Assembly (NCBI RefSeq): GCF_022458985.1
Contig: NC_061777.1
Location: 18,193,668 to 18,257,667, forward strand
DNA: 64,000 bases
Direction of reading: 5' to 3'
Source: Mugil cephalus
Lineage: Eukaryota; Chordata; Actinopteri; Mugiliformes; Mugilidae
This document shows, in pieces, positions 1 to 11,527 of the stretch. The translations under genes were made by a program, and so were the position numbers. The notes under the pieces were generated by a model. The model had not been told where the DNA came from. It saw only the letters and a list, made by a program, of their open reading frames with translations, and ran no database searches. Each line of letters starts with the position of its first letter. Positions within the stretch are counted from its first letter, which is position 1.

Positions 1-2836
1 GTTGTCTGACCTCCCTCACAGGCAGCTAACAGTGCTCTGTGCCCAGGGCCAGCACAGAAAGAGTGTTTGTTGTTGGTATTAGCAGCTAAACGGCTTAACG
101 GTTAGCAGACGTGCTTCTAGAGGGTCGAGCGCACAGTTTTGACTTGCTGCCAGAGCCTGAGAATCAAAGCGATTCAGGGGTGCTTCACGTGCTAAGGGGG
201 GCAAATAAAAGGGGAGAGTGAGAAGGAGAGAGAAATGGAAGGACTTAAGTGTAATTGAGAGGCACAGGTGTGCATTTTATTGATCATTGTCATGCAACGT
301 ACTGACACAGCCTCTACCTTGCAGCCAACATCATCCAGTAACTCAAGATTTTTTATTAACTGTGGATCACTGCAGCCTTATGCGCAATGCTCTATAAAGA
401 TGGCTATGAAGTTGTGAACCTCTTTAGCGCCTTAGCACCTCTTTAGGTCAGTGGCCAATCCCTCCGCCGACTTCCTGTTGGACTCTCCACTTCCTGGTTT
501 CCATGTCTATACAGAGACGGCCTCCGAAGTCGATAAAACGTAGCGTAACACATGTCAACATTTCCCTCAGCTGAGCTAGTTAATCACACTTGTGTCGCAT
601 GTGGTTGTGCGTGTTTATTAATGTACGGGCTGTAAATGAAATGCACATGCCACACAAACATGGAACTTACAGTGTCTGCTATTTCTGTGGACTTTGCTAC
701 AATTAAGCCTATGTACAAACCATGGCTAACATAAATACACAAACTAAAAAGTAAACTGATCTCAGATTAAGTTGAAGTGCTGCTAACAGATTGTGTCAAC
801 TGTGGGCGCAGGCTAAAATGAAAAGGCTACAGTAATCCCCTCTAGCCTGTCGATTTCCCTAATCTCCTTCTTTTGTTGTTGCTGGAGCCCAGAGGAGGGT
901 GTGACAGGGTCAGGGGTGAAAGTTAAGAGCTGGATGGAGGAGGGGAGATATGAGGTTTCAAGGCCTGAGAAGACGATGTGCCTGTGGCTGAAACCTCTAC
1001 TTCCTTTGCACCTCTTCATCTCCCCCCCACCAGAAAAGAGATAAGAGCAAAGCAGAAGGGCCCTTAGAGACGCGATCAGGTTTGTGACTCATGAGGGTTG
1101 AGGCTCAATGGACGAGCTTCCGTTGCTGGATACCTCTATCTAGATAGATAGACAATGACGCGTTGTTGCATTTGACATCTTCGTAGAGCGGACAAATTCC
1201 TCTTCTTTAGGTATTTTAGCTATTTCTTATTTGTCTTACCAGTTTCAAACTTGTTTTGGCAGCTACAGATATAACAAAGTTGCAGGGCCTTGAAAGACTG
1301 TAGCCGGATGAGCAGCTGCACTACCTGAACAAAATATCTCCTGAATGTCGACTAACTGGAAAAGTTTAGTCGAAATCTGCTAAACAAGAAACACAGAGAG
1401 CGTCTGACGTCTTGGGTTACACACCTGCATGTCCACACTGTTTTTGCACTGCACCATATTTGGTGGAGGTGTGAAGGTCCCTCCCTCCAGCCAAATACCT
1501 GTGGGATTATTACAGCACAGTCTGAAACACGCTCGGCCAAAAGACCTACCCACAATCTGGGTAAAAACAACATCCGAGCTGGGGCGCTGGAGAAATCCCC
1601 GGCCTTTATGTGAGAGGCGACTGGAGGAGATGAGGTTGCACTAGCATGTCTTCTCCTCCGTGACCCCAGGGGGTGATAGGTTGAGAACAGTGGCTTGCAT
1701 TGTTTGCCTGTACTACCCCCCCCACTGCCGCCCAACCCTCCCACCCACCCACTCCTCCACCGTGCCTCCTCTTCACCTCATACCCCACCCAACTGAAGAT
1801 CGAGTTAACTCTTGCCTGCGGTCACTCCACCTCAGAGGAACTCAATCCCGCGCCGCTCTCTATGTCTCTCCTGGGCCAGCTGGCGAGAGGTTAAACCTTC
1901 AGCCCCATTTTCTCGTATGATTCATTACCACCAGAGCCTCACCGAGGAGAATAAAGGCCGTAAGAGAGACTTGCTGCACCACTGCAGGCAGATATCAATC
2001 AGCCAGCATGCTGATATTGTGCGCTTTGAGCTTTCGCGCTCCTTTGAGACCCCACGTGCAAACGTCTGCCTTGGGAATAACATAATTATCAGTTTGTGCG
2101 TCAGCGCTTCAGAGTTTGCGCCGGTAATAATATGCACCTTGTACATGCGTAATTTATTAATGTGCGTTATATGTGTACAGAGGGAAGAGGTTCCTTTGTC
2201 TTGTTCCCAGTGCTAAGGGGCAGAGCAGGGGAGCAGGGCTGGCCAACAACTCATAAATCACAGGAGAGGATAGAGAGTAACAGCTCAAATTAAGATAAAA
2301 CCCCCTTAATTATCAGCTAAACAGCCTGGTGTCCCCTCTCTCCCTGGGCTATCTGTCACCCAGCAAGCAGGCCCAGACACCAGGGGACAGGCTTTACTGC
2401 TCCTCACGCGCCGAATGGAGCTGCTGACATGCACGTAGCACACACCAACTCTACACAGCTCTTTGTATCACATAAAATAGTTCCCCTTCTAACACATACA
2501 ATGTGCACGGACTCATTCTAAACTTCACTCCGCAGCCTCAGTAGTTTCAGCCATGTCACCACCTAACATGGGGCTGTCAATCAAATTAACTTGTAATGTA
2601 TTACCTCTTTGCATCTGTTAAAGCCCCCCCTCCTTCCCACACACACACATACACACACATGCATACACTCTCCTCCTACCTTTGTCTCTTTGCTTATTCA
2701 CCGCGCCAATTATCATTACCCTAATGACTTCTCAATGGCCCTCAGTCCTCTCCCTCTTCAAAAGCTATCTCTACCTTGCCCTCCTCCTCTCTCTCAATTT
2801 GTGGCCCGGTGAGATGTCCTGACATTCCTGCATGCA

Positions 2837-2865
<29 letters not shown>
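2837..2865. repeat. (AC)n microsatellite
   Basis: About 14 perfect AC units. Confidence 0.95.
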
Positions 2866-2868
<3 letters not shown>

Positions 2869-5431
2869 TCATACACACAAGCAGGTCCCCTAGGTCGCCT
2901 GCATTTGAGGGAGTAGTTGTGGAAGTTGGGCAGCCCAGGTCTACTTAAAGTTGGAGAGCGTTGTTGAAGAGAGAGTCGTGTGTGCGTCACTGCACACATT
3001 AGTCTGCGAAAAAGACAGAGTGAGGGAGAAAGAGGAGAAGAAAGAGAAAAAAGGAGAGACCAAAGAACTCTATTTTGGCATTTGTTTTTCACCAAGTCCT
3101 CTTCTTTTTTCCCCCCTCCTTTCAGTTCTCTTGGAGGCAGTGTATTGATTTTATATTAGGCCTGAGCTACCATCTGGCTGCTTTTCATTCCTCTGTTTTT
3201 ATAAAAGGAGGAGAGCACAGAGAAAGGGAGAGAGAGAGAGACGGGGAGAGGGAGATCGAAAGAGACCGGGCAAAAAAAAAATTCATTATGCGTTAAATAA
3301 AGACAGTTAGAGAAGGGGGAGCATACAGAGTAGTGTGTGCACTGTGTTGTGACACGGAGACCGAGCGCCTCTGAGCTTCGCCATGTATGTTTATGTTTAC
3401 GCGTGAGTTATGCATTTTAGACGTCGACGCGGGCAAAGAAACAGCTAAGCTCACCAATGAATTGCAAAGAGCCCCCTGCGTTTCTCGGGGGAATCTCCTC
3501 TCGCACGCGCTTCCACTCCCCCGCCCATAAGTCCCCCCATCCTTTTCCTCGTGGTTGTCCAACGTCTACAAAAAAAAGGAGAAAAACTGATAGTACCCAA
3601 GAGAAAAATCCCGGCCCCAGAGACCCACAAATCTCCATCTCTCTCTATCTTTCCTTGTCTTCCTCCCTGTCCCTTAGGAGCTAGGTAAGCAAGCACACCA
3701 CCATGTCTCATTCCCTCCTATCATCCATTGATTTGTTTCATCAGCGTGTGATCGTCTGATGACAAATATGTAACATCCTGCCACACTATTGATCTGAATG
3801 CCCCGAGTGAAAGGGGAATTGAGGTTGTGTTTTCCCCTCCAGAGGTCAGGTTTTATTCGCCCTCTGTCTTAGGTGCATTTTACAAAATGCATGTAGTGTT
3901 ATTTCCATGACTTCACTATAAGGCACATGGGCGGCAAAGTTCATCTGATAGGTGACACTGGCTGAACAAAAAGCTCCATGAAGTAATTGTACAAATTTGT
4001 CAAATTAATCTCTGGCCTTAAAGGGCGGAGAAACACACAAAAAAAAAATCTTACATAGCCACTCCGGATATGAGGATGCTGACGTGTGGGGTGCTGATGT
4101 TGAGTAAGTTGTCTGCAAGTGTGGCTGTGGAGTACTGAAATCCAGTGCTGTTCTGTGATTAATGGTAGGGGACGCGCCCCACTAATTGTGGTTCCTGACA
4201 CAGGCACACGTCCCCAGACAAAGCAGGACAGGGCTGGAGCAGGGTGCCATGCTCAATCACCTTCCAGTGGAAAGCCTGTGCGCTGCTCTGAGGGGTTCGG
4301 TGCAAAGAGAGGTCACAGGATATCTGGCGATGACAGCGGAGGAGAGCTCAGGGGGGACTGGAGGATCTGACTAACTGTGGGAAGTATAGGAATGTTCAAG
4401 TATCGACGTGGGACTTTTACTAGGGACAGACAAAGACAGAGGAACAAAAACAAGAGAGGTGGACCATGTTGACATGGAAGAGGGAGATTTACTAGGAAGT
4501 ACTTTATCCTCATTAGATTATCCTCATTGGATTTAGCGTAGGTCTGCTTGTGGTCTGTGTAACTATGCACTTGATGCCACCGTATTGTCTTATTGCAGGC
4601 CGACGTGTTTGGAATTACTACGAGGAGTTTGTCGCGACATAAAAGAACTATGTTGTTTCTTTCCACTCTACCATATGCAGGTCCATTCACATCTCAGGAG
4701 CTAGTGTTTTAATGTTCTCATAATACTGCATCATTTTACGCGACTGTCCCATGGACTCTGTAAAAACAGAATAAATGGCCCCAACTGCAAATGCTTTGTG
4801 CTTTCCGTCCACCTGCCGGCATCTTTTGAGAGTGTGGACAGATGGAAGTCATGAATTGGCTGAAGCAAGGGACTCCAGACATTCAGCTCTATTAAGAAAT
4901 CCCTTTATAGGGGGAGGGAGCCATGCTGTTTTCATATTGTTTCTATCAGCAAAGAGGGTACTACAATGGGATACGTGTCTGAGAGACAAGTTCTGCTGCG
5001 GTGTCTGTTAACATTTATTTTAATAACTTGAGATTGGGGGTTTTAATTAGAGCAATTAGAGAATAACAGTGAACTCATTCATATTTTGTGCAGTCAGTAA
5101 CAACGTATTTGATTTATTTTCAAAATGTGCGAGTGTTTATTTTCAACCATTTACGTAGCTGCATGAACATTTCTTAATTGTACCTTGGTCTCTCCACAGC
5201 TCTGTTGTCCTGGGTCCGAGTCATTCAGGCAGAGCCCCCCTTGGTCCCTCTTTGGCCCCCTAGGCCCCCAGGCCCCTGTGAGCTTCCCACAAAAAGTCCA
5301 CAATGCTATTCAAACAATAGGCCAAGGGACAAAGAGCACATTTACACAAGTGGGGCTTTCTTTGAAAGCAAAAAGGCACTGTTTGGAAGATTTCCAAACC
5401 TCTCTCCCGCCCCAAAAAAGATCCCCCTTTA

Positions 5432-5507
5432 CCCCCCCCCCCCCCCCCCCCCCACCACCCCCACACCCCAGCTCTCAGTTCCCTGGCTTAAAAAAAAAAA
5501 AAAAAAA
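5432..5507. repeat. C22 tract followed by an A18 tract
   Basis: Uninterrupted C run at 5432-5453, then a C-rich spacer and an A run at 5490-5507. Confidence 0.9.
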
Positions 5508-7795
5508 GTTCACCATTCCAGTGATGGAGACGTGGGAGCCAAATATACTACACCCAGCCCAATACCACCCGCCAATCCACAAGCACCCCCAATTTAGCCA
5601 AACCCCCTCTTTACAGGACAAAAGCCCTTTAGAGGCTAAGTGTATGTGAGGGCTCTGGTGGATACCATAGTGGCTTAAAGACCGTGGAGGCCTCTAAGAG
5701 ACACTTCTTTTACTTCTAGTCTCCTTCCATTTCTCTTTCCTTCTCTCTCGCAGGCAGTGAAAGGTTCAGCAAGGGGTAGAAAAAGTTTGGAGCGAGACGG
5801 GAGGGGGCAGCGGAGGGGGAGGTGAGGGTGTAGAGGGTGCTCTTATGTCAACATTGTGGTATTTTCCCAAAGATGCATATCGCCTCTATACAAATAGGAG
5901 ATGTATTTATAGGAGTACATAGAAAGCTGCGTGAGTGGAGAGTGTTTGGCCGAGCTTTCTGGCCACGGCCCCCATGGCTCCATGGATGGTCTTGGTGGCT
6001 AGTGAAATTGTTATTCTTTAGATGCACGTTGGCTGGGAAACACACAAATTCTCAGGCGACCACACAGTACTCTCCCTCCCAATATGGCTGCCGCGCAGAG
6101 GAGCCCATTGAAGGAAAAGGTCCGACATCATACATCTTGACCGGAGCCAATATCCCAAGGCCTCTTTGTTGCGATGTCGCGCATGGTATGTGACTGGGCA
6201 GGAGGCATGTTTGGGAAAAACAAGAGTATGTTCACATCTACTGGAGATATTTGACGGACACGAGACGATTCATGCGGTTGGGTCTGAAATTAATTAGTCA
6301 CCAGTGCTTCGGGTACATAACAATAGCCTCACATGAATAAAATGTTGAAGCACATCATGAACCTGTGAGCACAAGTCCTTGTCCTGGCATTAAAAAAAGA
6401 GGTCAGCCAAAACCAGACAGGCAGGCAGGTAGTGAGTGTCCCAACTAACACAAAGGAAATTTAGCACATTGGCATGAGCAAATACAAAGCACAAAGACTT
6501 AGTCAACAATGAAGAAGCACTTGAACCTTTTTTTTGATTCATAACCAGTCACCCAGCCCATGAGTGACATACCTTTTGATCTGTTGGAACATACCAGTTA
6601 AACCAGTGACATCAGCGTCTGTGAACTTTTCCTTTTGTATGCTCTGCGAACAACACAATGGTGACAGTTGTAATGAGTTTATGTAATATTGACCGAACGC
6701 ACTGCATTACATGTTTACAGAGATTAAGGGCTTAAAATAAAAGCACTAGATGCCTTCACTGAGCTGGTATGTTACAGATTCAGTGGCTAAACCTACCAGA
6801 GACTCTCCAGCTTCAGTTTCATGGTAAGCAGTGTAATCGGCGTTTGTTCCCCGGCCGTCTCCCACCTTCTCCCCCATCCTCCCTCCCCAAACAGGCACTC
6901 CCAAGTGACATGACAGTCTCTCACATAACCAGTCTCTGCAGTTTGCTAACGCTGCAGCTCTCTGAGCATCACATTCACAACAGGCTGCGCAATCCTACAC
7001 AGCGGGCGCCAAGTACAGCAGCGAGCACAAACACACCTGAATAACACAGACAAGGTCCTGCAGGGAGCAGGCAGTGTCTGTGTGTGTATGTGTGTGTGCG
7101 TGTGTGTATCCTAGACAGCAGTGATGCAGGTTGATCACTAGCCCTGTTAGGTAGCATTGACGTCTCCACCTCAGAGCTGGCACACAGGGGAGTTATTGAT
7201 TAGCATTAAGCATCCATGCAGATGGCCAATAAAGAGCAGGTGAGCCAAAGAGGGTCTGGGGAGTGGGAAGAGGGGAGGTTTGTGTGTGTGTGTACATGTC
7301 TGTTCAGTGTGCAGTAGGAAGTGAAAGTAGTAGGCCTGTAAGAAGAGAGGATAAGAAAAAAGGCCTATATAAATATATATTGTAATAATAATATTCTAAT
7401 AATTACTTTTTGTTTGTAACTGCCGAGTTATTAGAGACACAAAGGAGTGGAGCCACGTACCCGCAAATGATTGGGGATAAAATGTGACACATGTTGTGAG
7501 CAGGTGCACATGGAATGAATCTTCCTGGCTTCCAAATCCACCAGGTAGCCACGCTTCCCAGTATTTCTGGTGGTGCAGCTTCCAGCTTTAATATGAAGCA
7601 GGTTCCTGCACGCTTGTCAGCTATTGTGCATCAGTCCACAGCTTTCCTGTCATATCTGTCACTTGGAATATAGTGTAGACTACAATGATCCTTGGGGTAT
7701 ACACACAATATTCTCCGGTACTGAATATTTCTTAAATAGACAATCTGTGTGGAAAAACTTGGCATAGAAATCCAAACGCTAATTTTATTGCAATT

Positions 7796-7796
<1 letters not shown>

Positions 7797-7827
<31 letters not shown>

Positions 7828-7831
7828 TTTT
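7797..7831. repeat. (TA)n then T run
   Basis: About 11 TA units followed by a T homopolymer, just past the putative MN1 transcript end. Confidence 0.9.
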
Positions 7832-7879
7832 CAGAACAAAACTAACCCTGGACACACAAAGGCCACCTTTAACGTCATA

Positions 7880-7885
7880 TTTATT
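7880..7885 (-). promoter_or_regulatory. mn1: Candidate MN1 polyadenylation signal
   Basis: AATAAA on the minus strand about 1.27 kb after the MN1 stop. An alternative AATAAA lies at 8059-8064. Which one is used cannot be told from sequence. Confidence 0.45.
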
Positions 7886-8235
7886 GTTATTTAGTTACTC
7901 AATAAAACATATACAGATATATACAATATGCAGGAAAACAGACGACTGCACTTTACATATTATTAAAAAAAGAAAACAAAAAGGAAACAAAAATCAGTTT
8001 GTAAATTGCCGTCACAGTCCTCCATCTATTGTTTCAGAAATTCAAATTCAACAGAAGCTTTATTTAAAGATTACAAGATTGCCTAACACACAGCAAATTT
8101 TTCTCTTATTATACATGTGCAATACCAATAATCTTTTTTTTTCAATTCCCTTATTAAACAATCCCTTGACTTTCATTTTTTTTTTTTTTAGTTCCCATTG
8201 GCTGAATTGTATACAAGTGGCAAGGTCTGTCTGAA

Positions 8236-8320
8236 GAGAAGAGAAGAGAAGAGAAGAGAAGAGAAGAGAAGAGAAGAGAAGAGAAGAGAAGAGAAGAGAA
8301 GAGAAGAGAAGAGAAGAGAA
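8236..8320. repeat. (GAGAA)17 pentanucleotide array in the MN1 3' UTR
   Basis: Seventeen perfect copies. On the transcribed MN1 strand the unit reads TTCTC, a pyrimidine-rich tract. Confidence 0.97.
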
Positions 8321-9151
8321 GATGAGGAAAATATATTCCCAGCGATACAAATAAAACTACAACAAATCTCAGTAATCTGAGCAGCAAATGAAAGGTTAAA
8401 ATTTGCTTTGCCAAAGAGGGAAAAAGTTGTTACATTCATGCCTGATCACTCCTCCTCTCATCTCCCTCTAGTTCTGCTCGTCTGTGTTGACGCCATGTCT
8501 TATGAACCAGCGGGCCTCACTTAAATGTGGGGCAGAGTAACTGGAAACTGGGAAGCGGGGCTGGTTTGTGTGGTTGCAAGTGGTAAGGTTGCCTCCACTG
8601 GAAAGATAATGCACACATTGGAGGTGTAACAAAAAAATGAACTCATGGTTGCGCCACAAGACTTGACACCGGAATACAATCGAAGCCAATGGCAACTGAT
8701 CTCTCTTCTTTTACTGCTTCTTCGGGGTTTCGGGTTCTCCTTTAACATTTCTTTATTTTTTTTTCAACAAAGAAAATAAATGAAAAATAATATTGATTTG
8801 AGGTTTTCCAGATGTGGGCATGGTAGAGTAGAGCCCGCGCTGCATTGTCCAGCAGTATGTGAGAGTGTTCTTACGTGTGACTGCGTGTATCAGAAGAAAA
8901 AAAAAGAAAAAAAAAAAGAAGGTATTTGCGCGTGTGTGTGTATGTGTAACTGTGTTTATGTTTGCTTTTATGAGTGTAAATGTCTTTCTCTCCCTGAACA
9001 GGCGAGAGCCGCACGCAGTTGCCTCATCAACAAATGATCATCATCGCCATCCTCATCATCATTATTCGTCTCCGAGTCTTTCCTTCTTGTTATTTTTCGA
9101 TCTTCTTTTTTTTCCTTCCTTTCCTTCTCCCTGCGAGGGCCCGCTTTTTGT

Positions 9152-9399
9152 TCAAGTTAGTGCCGCCACAAACGTCCCAAAACGGTTTGAGATGTCGGAG
9201 TGGAGGGAGCGCCAAGACGAGACGGGACCCCCTCTGCCCTTACTGTCTCCCAGTTCGTCTGTGCAGTGGACGGACAGGCACTGCAGGTGGTTCCCTCCGC
9301 TGCTCCCACCCCCTCCACCTCCACCACCTCCTCCTCCTCCTCCTCCACCTCCTGCCCCTGGGGCCCCAGCTCCAGCCTTACTCTGGGAGAGCTCTGATT
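9152..9399 (-). CDS. mn1: MN1 coding exon 2 (C-terminal exon)
   Basis: The acceptor is ...gcttgtctgcag at 9400, preceded by a pyrimidine-rich tract. The exon opens AATCAGAGC; its first two bases complete GAA with the last base of exon 1. It codes [10 protein letters not shown], then 16 glycines (9305-9352), then [19 protein letters not shown] and the invariant C-terminus ending FVAALT, with TGA at 9152-9154. The human exon has no such glycine run. C-terminal truncations of human MN1 cause a developmental syndrome, so this exon is functionally important. Confidence 0.96.
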
Positions 9400-11455
9400 C
9401 TGCAGACAAGCAGAGAGAGGGAAAAAAAAGTTAATTAAGACTGTTCAAAAAATGAAAAACAACTTCGAGCAATTGGCATCCTATGATACAGATGAGCCAT
9501 TTAAAACACACACTTTTAATTAAACCAGTGTCATTTTCACATCCCACTCTAAATCTGCACTGTGAAATTAATTCAACACTACACCCCCAACCCCCCCATC
9601 AATAAGACCCAGATAGGAGGCTGTAAGCAAAGCTTCCCTGTCCTCACACTCCACCTCCTCATGCCTGATATAAACACGTGAAAACACACACACACACACA
9701 CACATACACACACAAACACGCACGCATTCATTTGTTCCCAGCCGGGCGTGCCAGTCTGGAGCTCTCCTGCATGACCTCCGGTCAAAGGGCACGGAGAAAA
9801 CTGTCCTTTAACCCTGCTTGACCCAATTTACTGGTATAATGACCGTGCCACGATATCGACCTCGTGTCACCAAGCTGTGAAGCCTCGTAGTAAATGAAAA
9901 AAATCCATACACAGGTTGATTATGTGAAAAAATAAATAAATAAGCAAAAATAAGTGGATCAAGCTAACACTGGTTCCTGAGAGGCTGCATATATATAGAA
10001 TAGTGACGAGGAAGAATAGTGACGAGGTCGGGCAGGGCTCGGTTACGCCATTCTTAAAAGTAGAGCGTCACACTTTTTTTTTTTTTTTTTAGATTGAAGC
10101 ATCAAGAGAGAGAAAAGGGCGGAAATTAGGAAAAGTTTTAAAGAAGGCACAAAACATACTAAATGAGAGACGCGCGTCTGGTTGGAGGGAGGAGGTTGCG
10201 GTAAGGCTACGTGTTGTGACGCCAGCGTTGCACCCTGTGCTTTGGGTTTTGCCTCCGAGCGAGCCCAGAGCACAGAGAGAACATGTGTGAAGATGTTAGA
10301 GACCCTCAGCTTAAATCAGGCCGATTAATCTCCCATCTCCTCACCACACAAAACCCCACCGCTGCCAACCTCCGCGGAAGGTTGAAACAGATCAGTGTGC
10401 TGCCGAGAAGGCGCGGAGCTTTGAGGTGCAGGGACAACTCGGCGTCTGAGTGTAGAGACAGGTGAAAAACAGCTCTGACAAGCTGAGTTACATGTGTCAG
10501 CGAAGGGAGAGGCTGTGATAGACGACAGCCCGGGCACAGAGGCTGCAGATCACAACACCGCACTCAGGGTGCTGCTCGGCTCAGAGAAAAAAGACCAACC
10601 TTGATATCACCCACAGCCGTATTTCACATTTCACATACTTATAGCGGTTTATTTAGTTTTATCTACTGTTTTCTTCTACCTTCAATTCTGTTTTCACAGG
10701 CAGCAGTGACGCGGTTAGGGGAGCGATGGCCAGCCCAGGCTAGGCAAGACCAAGCGGCTAGGACGACCAAAAGAGGTAGGCAGGCAGACATGCAGGCACT
10801 GAGGCAGTCTTGCCCCCCAGCCTGTCTGGGCTGAGGCCACTGGAATGGAAAAGTGGGGGGATTTGGTGAAAGGTCAGGCAGCCAAGCCTCCCGTTGTTCT
10901 CCGTTTCATCTGCGTCTCTGACTGCTGGTCTCTGTAAATTTCTCTCTCTGTCTCCATCTCCCTCCCAGGGACTAGGGACACGGTGCGAGTGGGGGCTGAG
11001 GGTGCGGGGGGTAAGCGAGAAATGAGGATTTAGAGCAGTGTTGGTGGTGGCTGTGACAAGATCTCACATTTGCCAGAGGGTCCAGTCATACACCTCAGCA
11101 TGGCTGATCCCCACCCCCTGCCAGTATCGCCCCCCCACCCGCCCCTCTCCACCCTACCCCCTCACACTCCTCCTTCCCAACGCCGTGCCCTCCAGCACCC
11201 GCCAGCAGCTCATGCTAGCTGGGCACAGCAGGGTCCGCACCGGCCTGAATAGGCAGCCAAGCGTTCCCCTGGCTCACTGCTGACACAGAGCAAACTGACA
11301 ACACACACACACAGCCAAAAACACACAACGCGCCAGCCACTGCCGCCGCTGCCGCACTCACACCAGCCCTCAGCTGCTGCTGCTCCACATCCACGCGCAC
11401 GCCCCGCGTACATATGGGCGCGCGTGCAGAAACACACACACACACACACACCCCA

Positions 11456-11527
<72 letters not shown>

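Larger units (their letters stand above)
1..7860. other. Non-coding region downstream of MN1
   Basis: No reading frame here shows family resemblance or splice support. It carries CA, GA, C and A tracts and a few unique AT-rich patches containing TAATTA- and TGATGACA-like homeodomain/TALE cores (2270-2345, 3710-3830, 5030-5130). Human MN1 sits beside a large gene-poor region, so regulatory content is plausible but unproven. Confidence 0.6.
7861..9151 (-). other. mn1: MN1 3' untranslated region (probable)
   Basis: No coding signal follows the MN1 stop. On the minus strand AATAAA occurs at 8752-8757, 8059-8064 and 7880-7885, and the last is followed by an AT/T-rich run. The transcript end is therefore probably near 7860, or near 8040 for the middle signal. 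The region contains a perfect (GAGAA)17 array and a purine-rich stretch near 8895-8920. The extent is inferred only from polyadenylation hexamers. Confidence 0.5.

Noticed and set aside
5185-5649. 154-residue open frame with proline and lysine runs
   Set aside because: It is driven by the C22 and A18 homopolymers; no homology, splice sites or domain.
7749-8234. 161-residue open frame on the plus strand
   Set aside because: AT-rich low-complexity sequence antisense to the MN1 3' UTR, including TA and T runs.
8236-8320. GAGAA array as a CRISPR-like or satellite array
   Set aside because: It has no spacers, and the unit is a five-base microsatellite typical of vertebrate DNA.
8859-9434. 191-residue open frame on the plus strand with a polyproline run
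   Set aside because: The proline run is the complement of the MN1 glycine array, and the rest is antisense 3' UTR.
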